DNA from: Aliarcobacter butzleri | GTDB taxonomy: Bacteria > Campylobacterota > Campylobacteria > Campylobacterales > Arcobacteraceae | DNA length: 64,000 nt | Assembly: GCF_900187115.1 (NCBI RefSeq) | Contig: NZ_LT906455.1 | Coordinates: 806,001 to 870,000 of the forward strand | Direction of reading: 5' to 3' | Shown here: piece by piece, positions 1-7,941 of the stretch | Layout: the number at the start of each line of letters is the position of its first letter | Position numbering within the stretch: position 1 is the stretch's first letter | The notes under the pieces: model-generated | Seen by the model: only the letters and a program-made list of their open reading frames with translations | Told to the model about the DNA's origin: nothing | Databases searched by the model: none | Translations under genes and position numbers: made by a program

Positions 1-181
1 TATGTCCTAATCCTGTGGCAGAAGTTAATCTATCTTTATATTCATATGGGTCATTAGTAGAATGAAAAAAACCAAATTTTAATTTTTTATCATTTAGTAT
101 ATATTCCATTGCAGTTTCTTTTTTTGTGTAATGAAATATTGCATCATCAGAATTTAGAAAATTTGTTAATTCTTCAGTCAT
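1..181 (-). CDS. DUF2971-like protein, N-terminal part only
   Basis: A minus-strand reading frame starts with ATG at 181 and runs off the left edge, so only about 60 N-terminal residues are seen. It begins MTEELTNFLNSDDAIFHYT and contains FGFFHSTNDPYEYK. The pattern of an early aromatic-Tyr-Thr segment followed by an 'S.NDPYE' motif is what I associate with DUF2971 proteins, whose function is unknown and which are often found in defence or mobile contexts. The start overlaps the hepT stop by 8 bases, so it is probably the third gene of the mntA-hepT transcript. The family call rests on a short stretch and is moderate. Confidence 0.5.
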   Translation of the reverse strand, partial: MTEELTNFLNSDDAIFHYTKKETAMEYILNDKKLKFGFFHSTNDPYEYKDRLTSATGLGH

Positions 182-536
182 TAAAATTTTCTTTTTTAAT
201 ACTCTCAATAATGTTCTTAAAAATAGGCAAGTTATACCTAATCACATCTTCAATGATATTATCATCAGTACTATCATAATCGTGAGCTATATAATTTCTA
301 ACTGAACTAATACCTTTCAAATCTTCATTTGTGAAGTTTTCTAGTATTTTGAATTCATTATCATCTTTTAGTTTTGCAAACTGTTCAGCAATTCTTATAA
401 TATTCATTCTAATAGCTGGTTTTATGATTTTATCTTCTATTGCTTGAGTTATTTTTAGATTACTTTCATTGATAATAAAATCAATATTTTCAATACATTC
501 TAAAATCTTATCTAGTCTATGTATTACTTTACACAT
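174..536 (-). CDS. hepT: HepT-like ribonuclease toxin (HEPN domain)
   Basis: A 120-residue all-alpha protein of the HepT/DUF86 family. The HEPN ribonuclease motif R-x4-H-x-Y is present as R80, H85 and Y87 in RNYIAHDY near the C-terminus. HepT toxins cut RNA (tRNA in studied cases) and are silenced by MntA, which AMPylates the tyrosine of this motif. The gene overlaps the upstream mntA-like gene by 8 bases, the usual arrangement for this toxin-antitoxin type, and overlaps the downstream DUF2971 gene by 8 bases. The active-site residues look intact, so the toxin is probably functional. Activity itself is inferred. Confidence 0.85.
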   Translation of the reverse strand: MCKVIHRLDKILECIENIDFIINESNLKITQAIEDKIIKPAIRMNIIRIAEQFAKLKDDNEFKILENFTNEDLKGISSVRNYIAHDYDSTDDNIIEDVIRYNLPIFKNIIESIKKENFND

Positions 537-828
537 AAATTATATCTTTTAAAATTTTTTTATTTGAATCAGGTACAAAATCAATCTCTTTTTTGAATAT
601 TGATTTTAATTCATCTTTGATTGAGTCGATTCTTAGAAGTTTAGAAAAGCCACCAACATATTTTTTTGAGAACTCTTCATAGTTTAATTTATAAGCAATA
701 TCAATGTCACTATATTCAGTTTCATTATCTTTTGCATAACTTCCAAAAAGACCAACTATTTCTAAGCCTTCTTGTTGATATATTGGTTTTAGTTCTTTTA
801 ATTTATTTAGTATTTCTTCTTTTTTCAT
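529..828 (-). CDS. mntA: MntA-like nucleotidyltransferase antitoxin
   Basis: A small minimal nucleotidyltransferase of 99 residues from ATG 828. The catalytic pattern GS-x10-DxD is complete: G29, S30, D41 and D43. MntA antitoxins use ATP to AMPylate the HepT tyrosine. The frame remains open upstream to a GTG at 885, but ATG 828 fits the family N-terminus (MKKEEILNKLKELK) better. No good ribosome site precedes ATG 828. Instead an extended -10 (TGATATAAT) ends 7 bases before it, suggesting a leaderless transcript. First gene of the minus-strand toxin-antitoxin operon. Confidence 0.85.
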   Translation of the reverse strand: MKKEEILNKLKELKPIYQQEGLEIVGLFGSYAKDNETEYSDIDIAYKLNYEEFSKKYVGGFSKLLRIDSIKDELKSIFKKEIDFVPDSNKKILKDIIYV

Positions 829-835
829 AGGAAAG

Positions 836-844
836 ATTATATCA
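836..844 (-). promoter_or_regulatory. Extended -10 box of mntA-hepT
   Basis: On the minus strand TGATATAAT (TG-n-TATAAT) occupies 844 down to 836, leaving 7 bases before ATG 828. Extended -10 boxes without a clear -35 are typical of Campylobacterota sigma-70 promoters. With usual -10 spacing, transcription would start at or next to the ATG. Confidence 0.6.
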
Positions 845-930
845 TAAAATATTTTATGATTTTTTCTAATAAAATCAAAAAACACCTCTTGTCTAAAATC
901 TATACACCAACTATTTCCAACCTACAATAA

Positions 931-951
931 AAACAACACTAAAACAACACT
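931..951 (+). repeat. 10-bp direct repeat with 11-bp period upstream of urtA
   Basis: AAACAACACT occurs at 931-940 and again, identical, at 942-951, separated by one A. The 11-bp period places both copies on the same DNA face. They lie 43-63 bases before the urtA start, in the only upstream gap of the urea transporter operon, so they are a candidate operator for a nitrogen, urea or nickel regulator. The regulator is unknown. Confidence 0.5.
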
Positions 952-993
952 TCTTTTTTATACTTCTTTTGTAAATAAAATAAAGGAGACCAG

Positions 994-2268
994 ATGAAAA
1001 AACTATTTGCAAAAGCAATCGTAACTTCTGCATTGTTAGGTGGTATGATAGTTCACGCTGCTGATACTATTAAAGTTGGAGTTTTACACTCACTTTCAGG
1101 AACTATGGCTATTAGTGAAACAACACTAAAAGATACAGTTTTGATGTTAATTGAAGAGCAAAATAAAAAAGGTGGAGTTTTAGGAAAAAAACTTGAACCA
1201 GTTGTTGTTGATCCTGCGTCAAATTGGCCACTTTTTGCTGAAAAAATGAGAGGATTATTAACAAAAGACAAAGTTGATGTAACTTTTGGTTGTTGGACAT
1301 CAGTTTCAAGAAAATCAGTTCTTCCAGTTGTTGAAGAGTTAAATGGATTATTATTTTACCCAGTTCAATATGAGGGTGAAGAGTCTTCTAAAAATGTATT
1401 TTATACAGGTGCTGCGCCAAACCAACAAGCAATTCCAGCAGTTGATTATTTAATCAACGAAATGGGTGTAAAAAGATTTGTTCTTGCAGGAACTGACTAT
1501 GTTTATCCAAGAACTACAAATAAAATCTTAGAGGCTTATTTGATGTCAAAAGGTGTTAAAAAAGAGAATATTATGATTAATTATACTCCATTTGGTCACT
1601 CTGATTGGCAATCAATTGTATCTGATATTAAAAAGTTTGGTTCAACTGGAGTTAAAACAGCAGTAGTTTCAACTATCAATGGTGATGCAAATGTTCCGTT
1701 TTATAAAGAGTTAGGAAATCAAGGTATAAAAGCTGAAGATATTCCAGTTGTTGCATTTAGTGTTGGTGAAGAAGAACTTTCAGGAATTGATACAAAACCA
1801 CTTGTTGGACATTTAGCTGCGTGGAATTATTTTGAAAGTGTAAAAACACCAGAAAATGATAAATTTATCGCAAACTGGAAAAAATTCATCAAAGATGATA
1901 AAAGAGTTACAAATGACCCAATGGAAGCAACATATATCGGATTTAATCTTTGGGTAAAAGCTGTTGAAAAAGCTGGAACTACAGATGTTAATGCAGTTTC
2001 AAAAGCAATTATTGGATTAGAAGTTCCAAATTTAACAGGTGGAACAGCTAAAATGCTTAAAAATCACCACCTAACAAAACCTGTTTTCATAGGTGAGATT
2101 CAAGAAGATGGGCAATTTGAAACAGTGTTTTCTACAAAAGAGATTGAAGGTGATGCTTGGTCTGATTTCTTACCATCATCAAAAGATGTAATTTCAGATT
2201 GGACAGCTCCAATTAATTGTGGAAACTACAACACAAAAACTAAAAAATGTTCAGGGCAAAACTACTAA
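994..2268 (+). CDS. urtA: Urea ABC transporter, substrate-binding protein UrtA
   Basis: A 424-residue periplasmic binding protein of the branched-chain amino acid/amide type, specialised for urea. A signal peptide covers residues 1-22 (cleavage after VHA), and the mature protein opens with DTIKVGVLHSLSGTMA, the usual UrtA start. Two cysteines lie near the C-terminus (INCGNY, KKCSG). It captures urea in the periplasm and delivers it to UrtBC. A strong ribosome site AAGGAG is at 983-988. First gene of urtABCDE. A 28-bp palindrome follows it, probably protecting or separating its message so that the binding protein is made in excess of the permeases. Confidence 0.95.
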   Translation: MKKLFAKAIVTSALLGGMIVHAADTIKVGVLHSLSGTMAISETTLKDTVLMLIEEQNKKGGVLGKKLEPVVVDPASNWPLFAEKMRGLLTKDKVDVTFGCWTSVSRKSVLPVVEELNGLLFYPVQYEGEESSKNVFYTGAAPNQQAIPAVDYLINEMGVKRFVLAGTDYVYPRTTNKILEAYLMSKGVKKENIMINYTPFGHSDWQSIVSDIKKFGSTGVKTAVVSTINGDANVPFYKELGNQGIKAEDIPVVAFSVGEEELSGIDTKPLVGHLAAWNYFESVKTPENDKFIANWKKFIKDDKRVTNDPMEATYIGFNLWVKAVEKAGTTDVNAVSKAIIGLEVPNLTGGTAKMLKNHHLTKPVFIGEIQEDGQFETVFSTKEIEGDAWSDFLPSSKDVISDWTAPINCGNYNTKTKKCSGQNY

Positions 2269-2274
2269 TAAAAA

Positions 2275-2302
2275 TATAAAGAAGAGTTAACTCTTCTTTA
2301 TA
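2275..2302 (+). other. Perfect 28-bp palindrome (mRNA hairpin) between urtA and urtB
   Basis: TATAAAGAAGAG is followed by TTAA and then the exact reverse complement, giving a 12-bp stem with a 4-base loop. No long T run follows on either side, so it is a weak terminator at best. Between a binding-protein gene and its permease gene, such hairpins usually act as 3' stabilisers or partial terminators. Confidence 0.75.
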
Positions 2303-2324
2303 AAATCTACATAGGATTAACAAA

Positions 2325-3929
2325 ATGAAAATTTCAATTTTTAAAATAATTTTTCTTAATTTATTACTCCTATCATCTTTATTTTCTTCAACATTTGAAG
2401 AAGATATAAAAGCTTTAGATACAAAAAATTTCAATGAAAAAGAAAGTATTGTAAGTAATCTAGCTACAAATTATAGTGAAGATGATAGATTGGTGTTACT
2501 TTTAACAAAAATGCTTGATGGAGATTTATATATCAAAAATGATGATAAAGATGTTTTGGTTTTAGTAAAAAAAGAGACAAATTCTTTATTTACAAAATCT
2601 TTAATTAGTGGAAAAGATTTAGAATCTTTAGAAGAATCAAGTTTAGAAAAAGTAAAAACAAACAATAAATTAAGAAGTGTTATAAAAAGTCTACTTTCAC
2701 AGATTGACCTTTTTTCTTCAAATATTGACAAAAGATTAAGTTCAGCTAAAAATATTTTACAAAATGTTTCAAAAGATGAAGAAGAGATAATAAATAAAGC
2801 TTTATCAAAAGAGAAAGATAGTGATGTAAAAGAGATTTTATTTGAAGCTAAATATATCATAGAAGCAAAATATTATACAGGTGAAACTCAACTAAATGCA
2901 GTAAAAAATTTAGGAAGTTTTATCTCTTCAACTTCACTTGCTACTTTAAAAGAGATTTCTCAATCAAATGAATCTAGTGAAGAGTTGAAAAAAGTTGCAA
3001 ATAGTTCTCTTGCGGATGTTGAAAATATTAGAACTTTTTATTCATTTTTGGAAACAGCATTTTTTGGACTTTCACAAGGTAGTGTTTTATTACTTGCAGC
3101 TATTGGTTTAGCAATTACATTTGGAGTTATGAAAGTAATAAATATGGCTCATGGTGAACTAATAATGATTGGAGCATATACAACATATACAATCCAACAG
3201 CTAATGCCAAATTTAATCGAATATTCGATTATCATCGCAATTCCTGCTGCTTTTATTGTAAGTGCAATAGTTGGAATTTTAATTGAAAGATTAGTTATAA
3301 GACACTTATATGGAAGACCACTTGAAACACTTCTTGCTACTTTTGGAATTAGTTTGATTTTACAACAAGTAGTTAGAACTATTTTCTCACCACTTAATCA
3401 AGAGGTGAAAACTCCATCATGGATGAGTGGAGCTTTAGAGATAAATAGTGCTTTATCTTTGACATATAATAGACTTTATATTGTGATTTTTGCATTAGTT
3501 GTGTTTTTAGCAGTTCTGTTTGTGATGAAAAAAACAAGTTTAGGTTTAAAAGTTAGAGCAGTTTCTCAAAACAGACCAATTGCAAGAGCAATGGGAATAA
3601 AATCTAGTTACATTGATGCCCTTACTTTTGGAATAGGTTCTGGAATTGCAGGAGTTGCAGGAGTTGCTTTAAGTCAGTTAACAAATGTAGGACCAAATCT
3701 TGGACAAGCATATATTGTAGATAGTTTCATGGTTGTTGTTTTTGGTGGAGTTGGTAATTTATGGGGAACTTTAATAGCAGCATTTTCACTTGGAGAAATA
3801 AATAAATTTATCGAACCATTTGCAGGTGCAGTTTTAGCAAAAGTTATTATTTTAGTATTCATAATACTATTTATTCAGAAAAAACCAAGAGGACTTTTCC
3901 CACAAAAGGGAAGAGATGTTGAGGAGTAG
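2325..3929 (+). CDS. urtB: Urea ABC transporter, permease UrtB
   Basis: A 534-residue inner-membrane permease of the LivH type. A signal-like segment (residues 1-22) precedes a periplasmic or soluble N-terminal region of about 215 residues rich in Lys, Glu and Ser. The membrane part begins near residue 240 (GLSQGSVLLLAAIGLAI, then NMAHGELIMIGAY). The long N-terminal extension is normal for proteobacterial UrtB. It forms the transmembrane channel with UrtC. It lies 56 bases after urtA, beyond the palindrome, and 3 bases before urtC. Confidence 0.95.
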   Translation: MKISIFKIIFLNLLLLSSLFSSTFEEDIKALDTKNFNEKESIVSNLATNYSEDDRLVLLLTKMLDGDLYIKNDDKDVLVLVKKETNSLFTKSLISGKDLESLEESSLEKVKTNNKLRSVIKSLLSQIDLFSSNIDKRLSSAKNILQNVSKDEEEIINKALSKEKDSDVKEILFEAKYIIEAKYYTGETQLNAVKNLGSFISSTSLATLKEISQSNESSEELKKVANSSLADVENIRTFYSFLETAFFGLSQGSVLLLAAIGLAITFGVMKVINMAHGELIMIGAYTTYTIQQLMPNLIEYSIIIAIPAAFIVSAIVGILIERLVIRHLYGRPLETLLATFGISLILQQVVRTIFSPLNQEVKTPSWMSGALEINSALSLTYNRLYIVIFALVVFLAVLFVMKKTSLGLKVRAVSQNRPIARAMGIKSSYIDALTFGIGSGIAGVAGVALSQLTNVGPNLGQAYIVDSFMVVVFGGVGNLWGTLIAAFSLGEINKFIEPFAGAVLAKVIILVFIILFIQKKPRGLFPQKGRDVEE

Positions 3930-3932
3930 AAG

Positions 3933-5039
3933 ATGAGAAAACAACCATTAATTTTAAAAGTTTTAGAAAATGACAAAGGTGGGAAAATAGTATTATCTAT
4001 CCTTGCTGTTGTAGTATTTGTAGTTTCATTTTGTAATTTAGTAATTCCAAGTGATTCTGTGTTTCATATATCTACTTTTACAGTAACACTTCTTGGAAAG
4101 TATTTAGCTTTTGCACTTTTAGCTCTTGCTCTTGATTTGGTGTGGGGATATTTAGGAGTTTTAAGTTTAGGGCATGGATCATTTTTTGCTCTTGGAGGTT
4201 ATGCTTGGGCTATGTATTTAATGCGTCAAATTGGAGATAGAGGAGTTTATGGAAATGCAGAAATGCCAGATTTTATGGTATTTATGAACTTAAAAGAGTT
4301 ACCTTGGTTTTGGTTAGGTTTTGATAATCCATTATTTGCTTTTTTGATGGTGATGTTTGTGCCTGCTTTTTTAGCTTTTATTTTTGGATGGTTTGCATTT
4401 AAAAGTAGGGTTACAGGAGTTTATCTTTCTATTATCACTCAAGCTTTAACTTATGCTTTAATGCTTGCATTTTTTAGAAATGATATGGGATTTGGTGGAA
4501 ATAATGGTTTGACAGATTTTAAAGATATTTTAGGATTTGATTTATCAGCTGATACCACAAGAGTAGGGTTATTAATTATCACTTTTATAGCTTTGGCTTT
4601 GGGATATTTGCTTTGTAGATTTATAATTAATTCTAGGCTTGGAAGAGTTGTAATATCTATACGAGATGCTGAAAGTAGAGTGAGATTTTTAGGATATAGA
4701 GTTGAACAATATAAACTTTTTATCTTTGTTGTATCAGCAGTTTTAGCAGGAATTGCAGGAGCACTTTATGTACCACAAGTTGGAATCATAAATCCTGGAG
4801 TTTTCTCACCTTTATTTTCTATTGAGCTTGTTATTTGGGTTGCAATTGGTGGACGAGGAACACTTTATGGAGCAATAATTGGAGCAATAGTTGTAAGTTT
4901 AGCTAGTTCTTATTTTACATCTGTTCTTCCAGAAGTTTGGTTATATGCTTTGGGAGCTTTATTTGTAATTGTTACTTTATATCTTCCAAAAGGTGTAGTT
5001 GGAATATTTTCAACATTGAAATCAAAAGTAAAGGCTTAA
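3933..5039 (+). CDS. urtC: Urea ABC transporter, permease UrtC
   Basis: A 368-residue LivM-type inner-membrane permease with about ten hydrophobic segments. It contains the family segment GYLGVLSLGHGSFFALGGYAW and, near residue 310, the GGRGTLYGAIIGA loop that contacts the ATPases. It pairs with UrtB to form the urea channel. It starts 3 bases after urtB and ends immediately before urtD (1 base), so it is translationally coupled to both. Nothing unusual was noticed. Confidence 0.95.
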   Translation: MRKQPLILKVLENDKGGKIVLSILAVVVFVVSFCNLVIPSDSVFHISTFTVTLLGKYLAFALLALALDLVWGYLGVLSLGHGSFFALGGYAWAMYLMRQIGDRGVYGNAEMPDFMVFMNLKELPWFWLGFDNPLFAFLMVMFVPAFLAFIFGWFAFKSRVTGVYLSIITQALTYALMLAFFRNDMGFGGNNGLTDFKDILGFDLSADTTRVGLLIITFIALALGYLLCRFIINSRLGRVVISIRDAESRVRFLGYRVEQYKLFIFVVSAVLAGIAGALYVPQVGIINPGVFSPLFSIELVIWVAIGGRGTLYGAIIGAIVVSLASSYFTSVLPEVWLYALGALFVIVTLYLPKGVVGIFSTLKSKVKA

Positions 5040-5040
5040 A

Positions 5041-5829
5041 ATGAAACCATTAGAATTAAAAAATGAAGATAATATTGGCGATTTAAGAATAGGAAGTAGG
5101 ATTTTACTGGTTGATGGAGTTAGTGTTAGTTTTGATGGTTTTAAAGCTTTGAATAATCTTAGTTTTTCTATAAATTATGGTGAACTAAGATGTATTATTG
5201 GAGCAAATGGAGCTGGAAAATCAACTATGATGGATGTAGTAACTGGAAAAACAAAACCTGATAGTGGAGAAGTTATTTTTGGGCAAGCTGTAAATTTGCT
5301 CTCAATGGATGAACCAAGTATTGCACAAATTGGAATAGGAAGAAAGTTTCAAAAACCAACAGTATTTGCTAATCATACAGTTTTTGAAAATCTTGAACTT
5401 GCAATGAAAGATGATAAAAGATTTTTTAAAACACTTTTTTCACGACTTAGTTCAACACAAAAAGATAAAATCGAAGAGACTATGAAACTAATAGGTCTAA
5501 AAGAGTTATATAACAGCCAAGCTGGAATCTTATCTCACGGTCAAAAACAATGGTTAGAAATTGGTATGTTAATCATGCAAGAACCAAAACTTTTACTTGT
5601 AGATGAACCAGTTGCAGGAATGACACCACAAGAAGTAGAAAAAACAGCAGAGATTTTGACAACTCTATCAAAAGAAAATGCTGTAGTTGTAGTTGAGCAT
5701 GATATGGAGTTTATTAGAAGTATTGCAAAAAAAGTGACGGTTTTACATGAGGGTTCTGTACTTGCAGAAGGAAGTATGGATGCTATACAAAACAATGAAC
5801 AAGTAAGACGAGTGTACCTTGGTGAATGA
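5041..5829 (+). CDS. urtD: Urea ABC transporter, ATP-binding protein UrtD
   Basis: A 262-residue ABC ATPase. Walker A is GANGAGKST at residues 54-62, the signature is LSHGQKQWLEIG near 165, and Walker B is LLLVDEPVAGM near 185. LivG-type and one of two ATPases energising urea import. The signature has LSHGQ rather than LSGGQ, which is common in UrtD. It follows urtC with one base between. A gap of 129 bases holding three inverted repeats separates it from urtE, unlike the tight spacing elsewhere in this operon. Confidence 0.95.
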   Translation: MKPLELKNEDNIGDLRIGSRILLVDGVSVSFDGFKALNNLSFSINYGELRCIIGANGAGKSTMMDVVTGKTKPDSGEVIFGQAVNLLSMDEPSIAQIGIGRKFQKPTVFANHTVFENLELAMKDDKRFFKTLFSRLSSTQKDKIEETMKLIGLKELYNSQAGILSHGQKQWLEIGMLIMQEPKLLLVDEPVAGMTPQEVEKTAEILTTLSKENAVVVVEHDMEFIRSIAKKVTVLHEGSVLAEGSMDAIQNNEQVRRVYLGE

Positions 5830-5834
5830 TTTTA

Positions 5835-5938
5835 AGGCAAATTAATTTGCCTCTTTAGGGTTTTGTTCACTTTTAACAATTTTTCATAAATTGTGTTAAA
5901 AAGTGTAAAAAATGGTAAGGTCCCTTTTAGATTGGGAC
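5835..5938 (+). other. Three consecutive inverted repeats in the urtD-urtE gap
   Basis: AGGCAAATTAATTTGCCT at 5835-5852 is a perfect 18-bp palindrome. 5868-5905 is a bulged hairpin (CACTTTTAACA arm against TGTTAAAAAGTG). 5920-5938 is GTCCC, nine bases, GGGAC. None has a clean terminator T run. Together they fill most of the gap and could attenuate or process the message before the last gene, urtE. Confidence 0.55.
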
Positions 5939-5958
5939 AATTTAAAAGGAAAATAGTG

Positions 5959-6654
5959 ATGTTAAAAATAGAAAATGTAAATCAATATTATGGACAAAGT
6001 CACACTCTTTGGGATTTAAACTTAGAGTTTAAAAAAGGTAGATGTACTTGTGTTATGGGAAGAAATGGAGTTGGAAAAACTACTTTGAGTAAAGTTATCA
6101 TGGGTTTACTTCCAATAAAAGATGGAGGATTAATCTACAATGACCAAGATATTTCAAAATTTCCTGACCATAAACGAGCAAGTATCGCAATAGGTTATGT
6201 TCCTCAAGGAAGAGAGATATTTTCACAATTAACAGTTTTAGAAAATCTTCAAATAGGAGTTATGTCAAATAGACATAAAATAAAAAAAGTTCCTAGTAAA
6301 ATCTATGATTTATTTCCAGTTTTAAAAGATATGCAAAAAAGAAAAGGTGGAGATTTGAGTGGAGGTCAGCAACAACAACTTGCAATCGCAAGAGCACTTT
6401 GTATTGACCCTGATTTTTTAATACTAGATGAACCAAGTGAAGGAATCCAACCAAATATCGTAGCTCAAATAGGACAAGTTATTGATTATCTTACAAAAGA
6501 AGAGCAAATAACTGTTATGTTAGTTGAGCAAAAACTACCTTTTGCAAGACGTCATGGTGATGATTTTTATGTGATAGACAGAGGAAGTGTAGTTGCAAAT
6601 GGTGAAATAGGGCAACTTAGTGATGAGATTATTAGGAAGTATATGTCGGTTTAA
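5959..6654 (+). CDS. urtE: Urea ABC transporter, ATP-binding protein UrtE
   Basis: A 231-residue LivF-type ABC ATPase starting at ATG 5959 (MLKIENVNQYYGQSHTLW), which is preceded by the ribosome site AAAAGGA at 5944-5950. The frame is open further upstream to 5893, but that part lies in the hairpin region and does not belong to the family. Walker A GRNGVGKTT is at 34-42, then LSGGQQQQLAIARAL and LILDEPSEGIQP. Last gene of urtABCDE. It powers urea import together with UrtD and feeds the urease encoded just downstream. Confidence 0.95.
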   Translation: MLKIENVNQYYGQSHTLWDLNLEFKKGRCTCVMGRNGVGKTTLSKVIMGLLPIKDGGLIYNDQDISKFPDHKRASIAIGYVPQGREIFSQLTVLENLQIGVMSNRHKIKKVPSKIYDLFPVLKDMQKRKGGDLSGGQQQQLAIARALCIDPDFLILDEPSEGIQPNIVAQIGQVIDYLTKEEQITVMLVEQKLPFARRHGDDFYVIDRGSVVANGEIGQLSDEIIRKYMSV

Positions 6655-6683
6655 GTTCATAACTTTTTTGTTGGGAATCTCTC

Positions 6684-6702
6684 AATAAATAAATAAATAA
6701 AT
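6684..6702 (+). repeat. AATA tetranucleotide repeat (about 4.75 units)
   Basis: AATA repeats run from 6684 to 6702, just upstream of a TATAAT at 6716-6721 that probably serves the next gene. A short tetranucleotide tract inside the promoter spacer could slip during replication. The copy number is low, so chance in an AT-rich gap is also possible. Confidence 0.5.
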
Positions 6703-6780
6703 TCTAATATTAATATATAATTTTGTTATGAAAGTTATTGTATTTTAAATTAAAGTTAGACTTTTGGAGTAAGAATTTAA

Positions 6781-7770
6781 ATGAATATAATTAAATCAAA
6801 ATTAACAAAAATTAATTCGAATTGGAATGAATATTATTTTATAAAAGAGTTTTTTCAAAAGAAAATAAATTTTACTGATGAAGTTAAAACAAATTATTAT
6901 GGAGATTTAAATAACTATCTTCATGATACATTATCTTTGGTAAAATCATTTAAAAAAATAAAATCAGATGCAGACTATATTTCTCAAATTATTGTTTTAT
7001 TGCAAGTTATTTATACTCAGCAAGATTTGATAGATGAATTACTATATATATTTAAATTAGCAAAGTCTACAAATGAAGATAAAAATCCAAATAGAGATAT
7101 CAGAAATGAACTCATAGGACATCCAATAAGTAGAAATAAAAAAGACAATAATAAATTAAAATCTTCTATTCTTTTTGATATAAGAAATAGAGATGAAAAT
7201 TATATATCTTATGCAAAATATTCAATGAGAAAATCAGAACTCAAAAAATATAGTATTGATGAAATAATTGAAAATCATAAAAACTTTTTAAATAAATATT
7301 TGGACAAAATTCTAAACAAAATTGAAAAAGAAATAAAAGAGTATAAAAAAACGATTGAGAAAGTATTTAATATCCCATTAATAAATCAATTTGAATATAT
7401 AGATAGAATTGATAAAGAGTTATTATCAAGTATAAGTTATATTTTTGAAAAAGAGAGTTTAAAATATTATTATCAAAATAGGACAAAACACATAAGATAT
7501 TCATATTGTTTAGAAAAATATGAAAGAGTTTTAAAATCTGTAATAACAGGAAAAGAAGATAAAACTAAATACTACTCTTTAATAGAAATATATGACGAAG
7601 AGCAACTTTACAAAAAAGATAAAATTTTTACTATAGATTTTTATATTGAAAAATACAAAGATAATGAAATAGTCTTAAATGAATTAAATAATATGAAAAA
7701 GAATATAAATAACAATGCAGAGTATTATTCTTCTTTAAATTTTTTATGTGAAAATGAGAAGCAATTTTAA
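6781..7770 (+). CDS. Unknown protein with a HEPN-like motif
   Basis: A 329-residue, Lys/Asn/Ile-rich, mostly helical protein that I do not recognise by name. No signal peptide or membrane segment. The region around residues 105-118 (RDIRNELIGHP) has R108-N and H114, matching the R-x4-6-H pattern of HEPN ribonucleases, and a long predicted helix pair surrounds it. A central Lys/Glu-rich stretch (about 165-200) looks coiled-coil. The ribosome site GGAG is at about 6764, and a TATAAT at 6716-6721 supplies a promoter. It is inserted between the urea transporter and urease operons and looks like accessory cargo. The nuclease role is a hypothesis from one short motif. Confidence 0.75.
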   Translation: MNIIKSKLTKINSNWNEYYFIKEFFQKKINFTDEVKTNYYGDLNNYLHDTLSLVKSFKKIKSDADYISQIIVLLQVIYTQQDLIDELLYIFKLAKSTNEDKNPNRDIRNELIGHPISRNKKDNNKLKSSILFDIRNRDENYISYAKYSMRKSELKKYSIDEIIENHKNFLNKYLDKILNKIEKEIKEYKKTIEKVFNIPLINQFEYIDRIDKELLSSISYIFEKESLKYYYQNRTKHIRYSYCLEKYERVLKSVITGKEDKTKYYSLIEIYDEEQLYKKDKIFTIDFYIEKYKDNEIVLNELNNMKKNINNNAEYYSSLNFLCENEKQF

Positions 7771-7898
7771 ATGTGGAAAAAAGGGAGCGACACGATTTTT
7801 TAAATAATGGTGTTGCTTTTGTGTTGTTTTTCCAAAATCCAACAAGCAAAATCTATATATTATTTATACAGGTGAGAAAAAAGTAATCTATCTTTTTT

Positions 7899-7907
7899 TG
7901 ATAGAAT
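7899..7907 (+). promoter_or_regulatory. Probable extended -10 of the urease operon
   Basis: TGATAGAAT (TG-n-TAGAAT) follows a run of seven T's, the usual Campylobacterota promoter shape. It would start transcription near 7914, giving a leader of about 28 bases with AGGA at 7933-7936 before the ureD ATG at 7942. The 171-base gap upstream holds no other clear signal. Confidence 0.55.
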
Positions 7908-7941
7908 ATTTATAGATTTAAGAACGATTTTTAGGATAAAA

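Noticed and set aside
5893-5958. 22-residue N-terminal extension of urtE
   Set aside because: It lies in the hairpin region, has no family similarity, and ATG 5959 has a good ribosome site.
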